Assembly (NCBI GenBank): GCA_028280065.1
Contig: JANQMN010000139.1
Location: forward strand, 1 to 64,000
Source: Hahella sp.
GTDB taxonomy: Bacteria; Pseudomonadota; Gammaproteobacteria; Pseudomonadales; Oleiphilaceae
Reading direction: 5' to 3'
Length of the DNA stretch: 64,000 bases
Shown: in pieces, positions 1 to 8,405 of the stretch
How the letters are laid out: every line of letters starts with the position of its first letter
Numbering within the stretch: position 1 is the stretch's first letter
The notes under the pieces: generated by a model
Seen by the model: the letters and a program-made list of their open reading frames with translations, nothing else
The model's database searches: none
Told to the model about the DNA's origin: nothing
Position numbers and translations under genes: made by a program

Positions 1-32
1 CCTTGCAATTTGGAGGTTTTATTCACAAAGAA

Positions 33-144
33 GAAGCCCCGAAGTTCAAGGGCTTCGCGGGTTTTTCACGGCCGACCCTACAGTTAGGGGTACGGTCGAA
101 CAATGTGAGGCGGATAAACCGGATAAGTGCGAGAATCCGGTTTT
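33..144. terminator. Hairpins with T runs at the left edge
   Basis: Two hairpins lie here. One pairs GAAGCCC (33-39) with GGGCTTC (50-56) and is followed a few bases later by five T. The other pairs AAACCGGAT (116-124) with ATCCGG (135-140) and is followed by TTTT. Together they look like terminators at the end of the leftward microcin cassette and of whatever gene enters from the left. No gene is visible in bases 1-168. Confidence 0.45.
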
Positions 145-168
145 ACAAATTCAAGCATCTCAGCTGTC

Positions 169-693
169 TCAAGCAATTATCTTATTTTTCAGGGTTCGTA
201 TTTTAGTCCAAAATACAATAGTTAAAAATGAGAAAATTGAAAAAAAACTAAAAAGTCCTATGTCTACACCTCCACTATTTGACATTGAAATCACCCCAAA
301 TCCAATGGAGGCATTTAGAAAGCCAAAAAACAAGGCATAATATAAAACCACGCTAGGCCTATGATTCAACTTAGTTGCATTTAGGCTTACTTTTTTGACC
401 TTGAAAAAAAAATTTCTTAATGCTATCAGCAAAATAGATGCGGTACTCGCAACTGCCGTATATGCCATTTTCAGATGATCTAACTCGCCGCCAATACTGA
501 TTGTATAGATTAAATAGATCGTATGCACAGCAAGAGATAGCAAACTCGTAAGCATTGCCGTATATAAAATGAAAATGTACGCCTTCATCTGAGATTTTGG
601 AATTATGTAGGCGTAGTGAAGCCTGTCAGAATTCTTATTATTAGCAAAAGAATTCAGATAGTAATCACCTTCTATGTTTTGAAAAAAGGACAT
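169..693 (-). CDS. Polytopic membrane protein, candidate microcin immunity protein
   Basis: This is a 174-residue protein that I do not recognise by family. The first 35 residues are polar. After them come about four hydrophobic segments (roughly 36-60, 77-95, 113-137 and 143-163), so it should sit in the inner membrane. It is the last gene of a leftward cassette, directly downstream of a Gly-Gly-leader precursor and its exporter. Immunity proteins for exported class II microcins are typically small membrane proteins encoded beside the precursor, so self-immunity is the best guess, from context only. The gene is AT-rich with long A runs, unlike the core genes to the right, which suggests horizontal acquisition. 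An AGAGG about 11 bases before the ATG may serve as ribosome binding site. Confidence 0.6.
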   Translation of the reverse strand: MSFFQNIEGDYYLNSFANNKNSDRLHYAYIIPKSQMKAYIFILYTAMLTSLLSLAVHTIYLIYTISIGGELDHLKMAYTAVASTASILLIALRNFFFKVKKVSLNATKLNHRPSVVLYYALFFGFLNASIGFGVISMSNSGGVDIGLFSFFSIFSFLTIVFWTKIRTLKNKIIA

Positions 694-763
694 ATAAAAC
701 CCAACCTCTTTGAATGATGCAAAGGATGTGTAGCATGACTGTACACATCCTTTGACTGATTGA

Positions 764-1090
764 TTACTTACCGGCTAAGCCAAGAGTTATAACTGCTGTA
801 CCCCCAGCACCAAGCACTGCTGCAGATGCTGCTATACCCGCTGCTGCTAAACCTCCAACAGCCATGAACGGAAGAGCTGCAGCTACTCCAGCGCCGAGCA
901 ATACGTATCCAACGCCCATCATCACAGAGGAACCACCGTCACCACCAGCACCATAGCCTCCACTTCCCTTAGGATCACCGGACCTGCTTGAGTAAACAAC
1001 ATTCCACCTTCCCAGGCGGCTGCCACCGTATACAAAGTCCATTTCTTGAGTGGTCAAATCTCTAACATCATTAAGCATAAATTTCTCCAT
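764..1090 (-). CDS. Double-glycine-leader bacteriocin (class II microcin-like) precursor
   Basis: The 108-residue product starts with a leader that ends in Val-Tyr-Gly-Gly at residues 20-23 and contains the LTTQEM pattern typical of leaders cut by C39-peptidase exporters. Cleavage after Gly23 would release an 85-residue peptide. That peptide has a short polar, Gly/Ser-rich start, then a long Gly/Ala/Val-rich hydrophobic tail (about residues 55-107) suited to membrane insertion, and no cysteine. This is the composition of colicin V-like microcins, which kill related bacteria by attacking the inner membrane. The gene sits 80 bases downstream of the ABC exporter gene and just before a small membrane protein. 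No strong ribosome binding site is visible. The peptide itself is not one I recognise; the class assignment rests on leader, composition and neighbours. Confidence 0.8.
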   Translation of the reverse strand: MEKFMLNDVRDLTTQEMDFVYGGSRLGRWNVVYSSRSGDPKGSGGYGAGGDGGSSVMMGVGYVLLGAGVAAALPFMAVGGLAAAGIAASAAVLGAGGTAVITLGLAGK

Positions 1091-1169
1091 ATATCTAAAA
1101 TAATAAGAAGCAAAAAGCTTCAGTGGACTACACCACTATGCATTTACATACTTGCCGTATATAAATCCT

Positions 1170-3368
1170 TTACAATTCACAAGTACGCAGCTTTCTTTCA
1201 TTGATTGGGTTTGATTGAAGCTGCAACCGACCATTTTTCATTACTAGCAAACGATCTGCAGAGCGGATTACAGCCTCTTTGTGGGCGACTGTTATCCTTG
1301 TCACATTTAGGCTTTTAATATTTTGTAGGACTTTTTGTTCATTATCTGCATCCAAGTTTGCAGTTCCTTCATCCATCACTAGAAAGGTAGGCTCATTATA
1401 AAGAGCTCTGGCTAAGAGTAGTCTTTGCTGCTGGCCGCCTGATAGGGATGAACCCATATGACCAATAAGGGTGTCATACTTCATTGGCAGCCCATCAATT
1501 TCTTCTGCAATTGATGCTTGCGAAGCTGACATCCTCACTTTAGAAAAGTCCAAATTGTGATCAAAAAAAGCGATGTTTTCTGATATCGAGCCAGACATTA
1601 GGGAGTCTTGCTGCATTACGGTTCCAAAAGCTCTTCTATATTGACGAATTTCCAAAGACTGCATGGGCGTATCGTCTATTAGAATTTGACCTCTTTCAGG
1701 AATAATTAGCCCTAAAACGAGCTTAAGTAAGGTTGTTTTACCTTCTCCTGATGATCCAGTAATTACTACCATCTCCCCAGGCTCCGCAACAAACGTTGCG
1801 CCCTTCAGTATCCATGGAGCAGAATCGCCATATCTGAACCAAACGTCTTTGAATTCAATTTTTCCAGAAAAACTTGATATTGAATTACTTATTGATTTTT
1901 GACGACTTAGATTGTTTTCATCAGCATCCAACATCCTATCGAGATCTACTTCTGGCTTTTCAAAGGAAATATCAGCAATGCGCTCCAAGTGAAGTGATAA
2001 CATTCTATAATCGAACACGCGCTCTAAAAGAGTAACAATGTTCTCCGTGAATTGTCGCTTAAAGGCCATAAAGGCAAATAGCATTCCTACGCTGAACATA
2101 TTTTCGAAAATCATTGTGGCACCAACGTAAACCACTAAGATATTTTCAATACCAAAAAGAACACTCTGAAAGGATGTGAAGAAGATCAATATCCTGCTTA
2201 CATTAATCTGACTATTAAACTTGTTTATCAAGCTATTCAGCCACAGTGCTTCTCTTTCATGTTCCCTACCAAAAATTTTGATAGTTTGAATAGCTCTAAC
2301 ACTTTCAATAAATGCAGTCTCTTCATTTGCCCCCGAAAGTAATGCGGATTGTTCTCTTGACTTAATTAATGTGAACAGCGAAAAGCGCACAATACTAAAA
2401 AGTATAATTGCTATTATCACTATGAAAGCTAGTTTAGGGCTGTATACGAACATTATTACGCCCGTCGTTATTGCCATGAAGCCGTCTATGACAGCGGCCA
2501 CAATACCCTCTGAAAACAGTTTACCAATGGGTTGCATTGAGCTAAATCGACTTAAAATGTCACCCATATGCCTTTTTTCAAACCACTGCATAGGTAGATA
2601 GAGCAAATGATGGAACAAGTTTCGAGTCATTTGTATGTTTAAAGAACTGCCAACAAAGAGCATCAAAATCGACCGCATTAAAGAAGTAACAATATTGATG
2701 AGCATGAGTATAGAAAAACCTATAGCAACCACGAAAAGAAGGTTTTCCTCATATTTTGGTATCACTTCATCAACAACAATCTGCATGTAAAAAGGTGCCG
2801 CTAAAGCAAATATTTGTATAATTATTGACAGTAAAAAAGTATAGAAAAGGGCTTTCTTTAAGCCTAAAGTGCCGGACCAAAGGTCGGTTAATTTCATCTT
2901 TCTGGGTGCTTTTTTCTTCACAAAGAAATCGGAACTATAGAGTTCTAGAGCAACTCCAGAAAACAATGGCGATGCTTGTTCTAGTGTGTAGGTTTGAACA
3001 CCTTTTGCCGGATCATGGACTACTATTTTATTACCCAGCACCTTCTTGAGAACAACGAAATGATTCATTTTCCAATGAAGAATACAGGGCTTTTTTAACT
3101 TTCTTAATGCCGTCAACTCAGCTCTGACTGGTCGGCCTTGCAGCCCCATTTTTTCGGCAGTGTGAAGGAGCCCTATAAGATTTGAGCCATTGAGTGAGAC
3201 GGGATAAGCTCTCCTAAGCTCAATTATATCAGTTTGGAAGCCGTGAAAGCCTGCAACCATTGCTAGGCAGGCCAGGCCGCACTCGGACGCTTCAGATTGA
3301 TATACCATTGGCAGTCTGTTATGCAAGAAGAAGTTAACTCTTTCCATGAGTTCCGCAGCATCTTTCAT
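1170..3368 (-). CDS. Peptidase-containing ABC transporter (C39 peptidase, CvaB-like)
   Basis: This 732-residue bacteriocin exporter also processes its cargo. The N-terminal C39 cysteine peptidase domain has Cys30 in QSEASECGLACLAM, His103 in MNHFVVL and Asp119 in VVHDP, the expected catalytic triad with oxyanion Gln24. A six-helix transmembrane region follows (about 165-440). The C-terminal nucleotide-binding domain has Walker A GSSGEGKTT, signature LSGGQQQR, a Walker B ending in VMDEGTANLD and the H-loop AHKEA. All residues needed for cleavage and ATP hydrolysis are present, so it should be active. It starts 6 bases after the adaptor gene and is likely co-transcribed with it. Its substrate is most probably the Gly-Gly precursor encoded next. 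An outer-membrane TolC partner is not encoded in this cassette. Confidence 0.93.
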   Translation of the reverse strand: MKDAAELMERVNFFLHNRLPMVYQSEASECGLACLAMVAGFHGFQTDIIELRRAYPVSLNGSNLIGLLHTAEKMGLQGRPVRAELTALRKLKKPCILHWKMNHFVVLKKVLGNKIVVHDPAKGVQTYTLEQASPLFSGVALELYSSDFFVKKKAPRKMKLTDLWSGTLGLKKALFYTFLLSIIIQIFALAAPFYMQIVVDEVIPKYEENLLFVVAIGFSILMLINIVTSLMRSILMLFVGSSLNIQMTRNLFHHLLYLPMQWFEKRHMGDILSRFSSMQPIGKLFSEGIVAAVIDGFMAITTGVIMFVYSPKLAFIVIIAIILFSIVRFSLFTLIKSREQSALLSGANEETAFIESVRAIQTIKIFGREHEREALWLNSLINKFNSQINVSRILIFFTSFQSVLFGIENILVVYVGATMIFENMFSVGMLFAFMAFKRQFTENIVTLLERVFDYRMLSLHLERIADISFEKPEVDLDRMLDADENNLSRQKSISNSISSFSGKIEFKDVWFRYGDSAPWILKGATFVAEPGEMVVITGSSGEGKTTLLKLVLGLIIPERGQILIDDTPMQSLEIRQYRRAFGTVMQQDSLMSGSISENIAFFDHNLDFSKVRMSASQASIAEEIDGLPMKYDTLIGHMGSSLSGGQQQRLLLARALYNEPTFLVMDEGTANLDADNEQKVLQNIKSLNVTRITVAHKEAVIRSADRLLVMKNGRLQLQSNPINERKLRTCEL

Positions 3369-3374
3369 TCTGAT

Positions 3375-4616
3375 TTAAACTCCCTTTTGAAACCTTACGA
3401 ATGGATCTATAAACCACTCATACAATCTGCGAGAAGCAAGGTTGATGTCTGCTGAGATGCGCATATTGGCTCGAAGAGGTATGGGCTTACCATAAGCATT
3501 TATATGTTGTTGAGCTAATTTGACGGTTAATCGATAAGACGGCTCTGATATAGAAATGGAAGGAGGAACTTCTGATGGCGTGAAAAATACGTCTGTTATA
3601 TCCGTTATTTTTCCGCTATAGGCTCCAAACTTTCTGAAGTCATACGCATCGAACATTAGTTTTACAGTTTGCCCTATCTCCACAAAACCTATTGCACTTG
3701 CAGGTATATAGAGATGTGCAATTAATTCTTGTTCTTCAGGAAGAATCGATACTAAGGGTATTCTTCCTTGTACTGTGCTACCTGCTACAGCTTGTAGACC
3801 AGTTACAATTCCATTTTTTGGGGCTGTGACGAAAGTGAACCTATCATTTTCTAAGGTTATTAGTTTTTCTTTTAATGCCAATAGCTCCTTTTCAAGCTGA
3901 AGGAGTTTTTGCTCGTGAATGGCAAATAGCTCTTTTTCATTATTCGAAAACAGCTCGATGCTGCTTTCTACTTCAATTTTTTGACGCCTTAGAGTAGACA
4001 ACTGTTTATAGTTGTTAAGATTTTTTTCTTTTAGCGCATTAAAATCAGTTTTTGAGACATGGCCTGTATCAAGTAGTTTAAAGGTTTTATCTAATATTTC
4101 ATCGGCACTTGCCACTATTACTTCTTGAAGTGATATTTGATCATTTAGTTGTTTCAGTGCTTTTTGATTGTTTAAGTGCCCTTTTTTTATTTTTTCTAGA
4201 CTAATTGCATATCTGGATGCTTCTTGTTTTCGGCTTTCTCCGATCAAAGCAATTTTGCGTTTAGTAGTTTCGATTAGTGCGTAATCTACGGCACTTCCAT
4301 CTTCATTGGTTCGCGATGTCTCAACCGAAAAAAGACGTTGGCCTTTGGTGACTAAGTCTCCTTCTTTAACGAAAATGGATGAAATTGTGCCTGCTTTTGA
4401 TGCATAAACTTTTGCTATGCCGCCTTTAGGAATAAGTTCGCCACGTCCTGACGCCTCAAGAGAGTATTTACCCGAGTAGAGATAAAGCGCTAATATGAAA
4501 AGAGTGATTACTAAGCAGCATATAACGATGCCTGTTGAAGGTGGGGAGATTATGAGTATCTCACCCCACAATCTCTGCCTGACGTGATCTAAAGCTTCTT
4601 GCCTGAACAATTCCAT
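3375..4616 (-). CDS. HlyD/CvaA-family membrane fusion protein
   Basis: This is the 413-residue periplasmic adaptor of a type I secretion system. A short cytoplasmic N-terminus precedes one membrane anchor (about residues 28-48). After it come a lipoyl-like half (SIFVKEGDLVTKGQ), long helical hairpin segments rich in Lys, Glu and Leu (about 120-265), the second lipoyl half (VTAPKNGIVTGL) and a beta-barrel region. It would link the ABC exporter in the inner membrane to a TolC-type channel. It is the first gene of the leftward cassette and is followed after 6 bases by the exporter. Base composition is as AT-rich as in the rest of the cassette. Confidence 0.9.
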   Translation of the reverse strand: MELFRQEALDHVRQRLWGEILIISPPSTGIVICCLVITLFILALYLYSGKYSLEASGRGELIPKGGIAKVYASKAGTISSIFVKEGDLVTKGQRLFSVETSRTNEDGSAVDYALIETTKRKIALIGESRKQEASRYAISLEKIKKGHLNNQKALKQLNDQISLQEVIVASADEILDKTFKLLDTGHVSKTDFNALKEKNLNNYKQLSTLRRQKIEVESSIELFSNNEKELFAIHEQKLLQLEKELLALKEKLITLENDRFTFVTAPKNGIVTGLQAVAGSTVQGRIPLVSILPEEQELIAHLYIPASAIGFVEIGQTVKLMFDAYDFRKFGAYSGKITDITDVFFTPSEVPPSISISEPSYRLTVKLAQQHINAYGKPIPLRANMRISADINLASRRLYEWFIDPFVRFQKGV

Positions 4617-5023
4617 GTGAATGCCCTAATCCATTAGATTCTTGCATGCGACGCACAATGCTTTTTACTAAAAAGCTCTTAAAATGTGGCATAGTTTTAC
4701 ACTGAACGCAACATGTTTTTCAGTTTTTTTGGTCTAGATCAGTTGTTTCTCAGTCACTTTAGAGATTTAGTCAAGGTACAGAATGATCAGGGGTATGAGC
4801 CCCAGAAGAGGTGACAGATGCGAAAGAAAATTCGATAAGAAGGTGTCAATGATTTCCATGGAGTACTACTTTCCCTAAAACAGGTTAACATGAGCGATCA
4901 TTGTAATGATGGGCTAAGCTTTGACCTGTCGAACTGACACGCGCATAGCCAACTTGTTTCATATGCTACCAAAAGTATATAGAGGTTTTGATGGGTTTTT
5001 GGAGGGAAAATCCCCGGAACCCC
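4617..5023. other. 407-base intergenic region upstream of the microcin cassette
   Basis: This region holds the presumed leftward promoter of the cassette. It contains AT-rich stretches and no long reading frame. The only coding candidate is a 30-residue hydrophobic peptide on the minus strand (4767-4859), listed separately. I see no clear operator or inverted repeat here. Confidence 0.4.
4767..4859 (-). CDS. Possible 30-residue hydrophobic peptide
   Basis: An ATG frame on the minus strand encodes a 30-residue peptide: an acidic start, one hydrophobic stretch with PLLGLIPLIILY, and a C-terminal aspartate. It looks like a single membrane segment and resembles in form the small membrane toxins or membrane peptides of bacteria. 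A purine-rich stretch (GGGAAAG) lies about 10 bases upstream. It could equally be chance in AT-rich DNA. There is no family match I can name. Confidence 0.2.
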   Translation of the reverse strand: MEIIDTFLSNFLSHLSPLLGLIPLIILYLD

Positions 5024-5386
5024 TTATAGCTCTGTATGGCCTTTTGTTTGCTGTTGATAGAGGGTGTAGGGAAGTAACAACGTATCCGCGACAAAAGACA
5101 GTGGAAGGTCAACTACCATAAAGCTCCAATATAGGTAGGCGGTTGGCGTTAACGGTCTTTTTGAGTTCATCGTACAGGCATGATAGTTAATGCCGCTATA
5201 GGCTTTCGGTAAGCTGTTGCAACGGCTGGCCTTCAGCTCCAGGTCTTGTTGAAGCTGGGATTCGGACTGAAAGGTCGTGGCGATCGTTCCGCATCCGGAC
5301 AGAGATAACATAAGCGGTAAAAGGAGTATCGAACTTAAAAAACCTAGACGGCCATGAGCGATGGAGCGAGGAGTAGCCACAGTCAA
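5024..5386 (-). CDS. YceK/YidQ-family lipoprotein
   Basis: A 120-residue secreted lipoprotein. The N-terminal hydrophobic signal ends in the lipobox LSLSGC, so Cys32 would be lipidated after signal peptidase II cleavage. The mature part has the YceK/YidQ pattern: GTIATTF near the start, a central cysteine pair, then Y-WS, DLPLSFVADTLLLPYTLY. In E. coli these are small outer-membrane-associated lipoproteins of unknown function. It stands alone between the microcin cassette and yaiI. The region before the signal is a little long (about 12 residues), so a start slightly downstream is possible. Confidence 0.75.
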   Translation of the reverse strand: MTVATPRSIAHGRLGFLSSILLLPLMLSLSGCGTIATTFQSESQLQQDLELKASRCNSLPKAYSGINYHACTMNSKRPLTPTAYLYWSFMVVDLPLSFVADTLLLPYTLYQQQTKGHTEL

Positions 5387-5462
5387 TTCCTTCTGTTCAA
5401 GTCAGTGTAAGAATACTTTTTCGAAATCTACGCCTTTGTACTGAACTTCCCATTAACCTTGC

Positions 5463-5924
5463 CTAGTTTGCGCTCTGGTGCTTTGTTATCCAACGATCCA
5501 ATTGATCCGCGAAATTTTTCCGATCTGTCTGGCTTAAGGGTGGCGGTCCGCCCGTGACAACGCCGCTGCTGCGCATGGTTTCCATAAAGTCCCGCATGTT
5601 CAGCCGAGCCCGAATATTATTGCCGGTGTAGAGCTCGCCACGGGGATTCAGCGCGGTTGCGCCTTTTTCTATGACTTCCGCTGCCAGAGGAATATCCGCA
5701 GTGATAATCAGATCGCCGTTATTGCATCGCTTAACAATTTCGTTGTCAGCGACATCAAATCCCGGGGCAACCTGGAGACTGGAAATATAGGTGGAAGGTG
5801 GATGGCGCACCGGTTGATTGGCCACCAGAACCAATGGAATCCTGGCTCGGTTCGCCGCTCTGAAAAGCGTTTCGCGAATGACTCCGGGACAGGCGTCGGC
5901 ATCTACCCAAATTGTGCTTGGCAT
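5463..5924 (-). CDS. yaiI: YaiI/YqxD family protein (UPF0178)
   Basis: The 153-residue protein matches the YaiI/YqxD family along its length: the opening [14 protein letters not shown], the NxPVRHP region, a D(V)ADNEIV segment, ITADIPLA, and the C-terminal [15 protein letters not shown]. The family has a PIN-like, NYN-type fold with conserved acidic residues, so a nuclease role is plausible, but I know of no assigned substrate. The gene is monocistronic in appearance, about 67 bases downstream of the next gene on the same strand. Confidence 0.9.
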   Translation of the reverse strand: MPSTIWVDADACPGVIRETLFRAANRARIPLVLVANQPVRHPPSTYISSLQVAPGFDVADNEIVKRCNNGDLIITADIPLAAEVIEKGATALNPRGELYTGNNIRARLNMRDFMETMRSSGVVTGGPPPLSQTDRKNFADQLDRWITKHQSAN

Positions 5925-5991
5925 CTCAATTGAACCTGCAGCGAAGAAAAGGAAGTTTATAGCCTAACGACGCCATGTAAGCTGTCAACGC

Positions 5992-7602
5992 CTAAAGACC
6001 GGCATACTGTTTTTTAAGGTGGGCGAAGCGGCGGTATTCTTTGTGATCAGGCGGTATATGGCGAACCCGGTGGAAACATTGTTCGGCCTTTTCCCGCAGT
6101 TCCGCAGGTTTATTCTCAGTCTTCAGTTTTTTAACGAGCAGTTGCAGCAGATTCAGATTGAGTGAAATATGGTGTGGCGTATAGGGAATCGCCTTTAACA
6201 TCGCCTGGATAGCGCCGTCGAGATTGTTTTCGCCATGGAGGCGAATGCCTTGCTTATTAAGCTCGGTTGCCTTCTTCCGGTTCTGCAGACTAATGCGGTC
6301 GTCCATAAAGTTATAGATGCCGCTGACATCCAGCTCGGCTTCCGCCGCCTGATCCGCCGCGTTTTGAAGGAACTCGTCAACCTCATCCCCGCGCCCGAGT
6401 TTGATAAGGGTTTTGGCGGCGATTACGGCGGACTCGCCGTTGAGAGGCGACTTGCGCAAATTGGCTTTTTCCTGGACTTGTTCCAAGAGTGAATTCGCGG
6501 TATCCAGGTCTCCGAAGCTGACCTGCACTTGAGCCTCCACCAGTGTCGACTGCAAATCAATTTGATCGCGATCCGCAAATCGCTTTTTCGATCTGCTTAG
6601 GACATCCAATGCTTCCTTGCCCAAACGATTCCTGGCCGAGCCATTGCTGGCTTCCGCTAATACATTGGCAAAGTGGAAATAATGGTCCGGTTCGGCATAG
6701 ATGGATTGGCTTCCCAGTTTGATGACTTTTCGATAAGCCTCGATAGCGCCTTTTTGATCGTCATTGGCGATCCGCATGTCTGCCAGCGCTTTTTGCCTGC
6801 GCACGCTATTCGGTGACTGAATGACTGCCCGCTCCAGAATTTCCTGGGCGGTATGCGGGTCCTGTTGCAGTTCTTTGATCTTGGCCAGAAGGTCGTAGGC
6901 TTCTATCCGGTCACGGTCTTCTTCAATTATCTGCTTGAGATGCTGTTCAGCCGTTTCATACTCATGCTGGTTTATCAATATTTCTGCCAGGCCTAGCCGA
7001 GCCCAGGGATGCTCGCTTTTATCAAGGAGTTCCTCGAACAGTGCCTTTGCCTTGTTCCACTCACCCAGTTTGCTAAGCAACCAGGCTTTGGTCTTGAACA
7101 GCAGCAGGGTATAGCGGTCTTTTTCGGCAAGCCTTTGGTTACAAAGCTTGAGTGCCTGGGCATAGTCAGCCAGATCGATAGCGGCATCGATGTCGCTAAA
7201 GGATTCCTTTTGCTGCAAGGAGATTTTGAGCCGCTTGCCGAGTTCTGCCGGCGTCAACGGTTTGACCAGATAGCCGTCGGGTTCGTTTTCGATTGTGCCC
7301 AATACCTTGTCTCTCGCCACCTCGGCGGTCACGATGAAAAACAAAGCGGAGAATTTCAGCAGGCGTTTTACCCGGAGTTCTTCCAATAGCTCCTGGCCAT
7401 TTTTACCTTCACCGAGTTCGAAGTTACAGAGGATGACATCGTAATCGACATTTTGAATGCCGCTGAGCACGGATTGCGCAGAGCTAGCAGTGCTGACCAG
7501 TTTGACACCCAGATCAATCAGCATTTTCTTGGTGGCGAAGCAGTAGCTGTCCAATGGGTCGACAATGAGAAAGCGTTTTTTGGCAAAATCTTCTAACGAC
7601 AT
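5992..7602 (-). CDS. Receiver-domain protein with TPR repeats, phosphoacceptor Asp replaced by Asn
   Basis: The 536-residue protein has an N-terminal CheY-like receiver domain (about 1-130) and then a long TPR superhelix (about 135-500). The architecture is known from pseudomonads, where such proteins act as signalling scaffolds rather than DNA-binding regulators. In the receiver, Asp15, Thr92 and Lys114 of the active site are present, but the phosphoacceptor position reads VILCNFELG, giving Asn60 (codon AAC) instead of Asp. The domain therefore probably cannot be phosphorylated in the usual way and may work as a constitutive or ligand-sensing pseudo-receiver. No histidine kinase is encoded nearby. 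Family and architecture are firm; function is not known. Confidence 0.87.
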   Translation of the reverse strand: MSLEDFAKKRFLIVDPLDSYCFATKKMLIDLGVKLVSTASSAQSVLSGIQNVDYDVILCNFELGEGKNGQELLEELRVKRLLKFSALFFIVTAEVARDKVLGTIENEPDGYLVKPLTPAELGKRLKISLQQKESFSDIDAAIDLADYAQALKLCNQRLAEKDRYTLLLFKTKAWLLSKLGEWNKAKALFEELLDKSEHPWARLGLAEILINQHEYETAEQHLKQIIEEDRDRIEAYDLLAKIKELQQDPHTAQEILERAVIQSPNSVRRQKALADMRIANDDQKGAIEAYRKVIKLGSQSIYAEPDHYFHFANVLAEASNGSARNRLGKEALDVLSRSKKRFADRDQIDLQSTLVEAQVQVSFGDLDTANSLLEQVQEKANLRKSPLNGESAVIAAKTLIKLGRGDEVDEFLQNAADQAAEAELDVSGIYNFMDDRISLQNRKKATELNKQGIRLHGENNLDGAIQAMLKAIPYTPHHISLNLNLLQLLVKKLKTENKPAELREKAEQCFHRVRHIPPDHKEYRRFAHLKKQYAGL

Positions 7603-7654
7603 ATGAAAGTGCAGGTTGTCCTTTAAGCAGTTCTATTGAGTTTCGGTATTCGCT

Positions 7655-8161
7655 TCATAACACCAAACCGAGAATTTGCAAATCGTGAGTTTGTTGATCA
7701 ATTTCAGCCACTTCCGGTAGCTGACCCCAGGTTACAAAACCGTATTTCTGAAATAGCTTAATGCTTGGTTGATTGGCGGCAAAGATAAATGCCACCAGCC
7801 GCTTTAGATCCATCTGCAACGCTTGATTGATGGCGTGGCGCAGTAGCCCGTCTCCAATGCCGATGCCGCGTTTGTCGGACCTTATGTAAATGCTGATTTC
7901 CGCCGTTATGGAGTAAGCCGGTCTACCGTAAAAATCCTCAAAACTCAGCCAGCCGACGATTTCCCCGGCTTCCTCGACCACAAACAGCGGACGTTTGGCG
8001 TTATGGCGCTGAAACCAGGGGATACGGCTTTCCAGACTAACGGGCTGGGTATCCGCAGTGACCTTGCCGGAAGCGATAGTTGAATTGTAAATCGCAACAA
8101 TGTTAGGCAAGTCCTCCATTTCGGCCTGGCGAATCGGTCTGGGTGCTCTGGCTAGTTCCAT
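7655..8161 (-). CDS. GNAT-family N-acetyltransferase (phosphinothricin acetyltransferase-like)
   Basis: The protein follows the Pat/YncA type of GNAT enzyme: IRQAEMEDLPNIVAIYN at the start, the acceptor-side W-SFEDFYGRPAYS, the acetyl-CoA binding turn SDKRGIGIGDGLL, and a C-terminal KLFQKYGFVTWGQLPEV. It would transfer acetyl from acetyl-CoA to an amino group, possibly of an amino acid analogue or antibiotic; the substrate is unknown. I place the start at the ATG giving MELARAPRPIRQAE, since family members begin just before the IRxAxxxDxP motif. The frame extends 24 codons further upstream to 8233 with a basic hydrophobic segment, so a longer form cannot be excluded. Neither start has a good ribosome binding site. 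Confidence 0.83.
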   Translation of the reverse strand: MELARAPRPIRQAEMEDLPNIVAIYNSTIASGKVTADTQPVSLESRIPWFQRHNAKRPLFVVEEAGEIVGWLSFEDFYGRPAYSITAEISIYIRSDKRGIGIGDGLLRHAINQALQMDLKRLVAFIFAANQPSIKLFQKYGFVTWGQLPEVAEIDQQTHDLQILGLVL

Positions 8162-8338
8162 GCGTTTCACAAACAGTAAATGTCTCAGACAGTTGATAGT
8201 TAATCTTAGTAGTTTAGACAGCATCTTTAACATGAGAAAAACTTATTTTCTCAGCGTATATAGGGTTTTTTGGCGTGAACCGGAACAGTAACCGAGTCAC
8301 AGCCGAGGAGCAGGCGATTTTTTACAGCATTTTGCAAT

Positions 8339-8371
8339 GTTTGAAACGACTGTTTCAAACGGTTGTATTAA
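8339..8371 (+). promoter_or_regulatory. Palindromic operator (PsrA-like) overlapping a promoter
   Basis: A perfect 9-base inverted repeat, GTTTGAAAC (8339-8347) and GTTTCAAAC (8352-8360), is separated by GACT. Its core GAAAC-N4-GTTTC fits the published PsrA motif (G/C)AAAC-N2-4-GTTT(G/C); PsrA is a TetR-family fatty-acid sensor of pseudomonads. It overlaps a candidate -35 (TTGAAA, 8341-8346), with a -10-like TATTAA further on. The gene controlled would be the small secreted peptide at 8406. Confidence 0.55.
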
Positions 8372-8405
8372 AATGCTCCAGAATTGAAAACTCTTGGAGA
8401 TTTAT

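Noticed and set aside
4921-5121. 66-residue plus-strand frame opposite the lipoprotein gene
   Set aside because: It mostly reads antisense to the YceK-type lipoprotein and has no start signal or family features.
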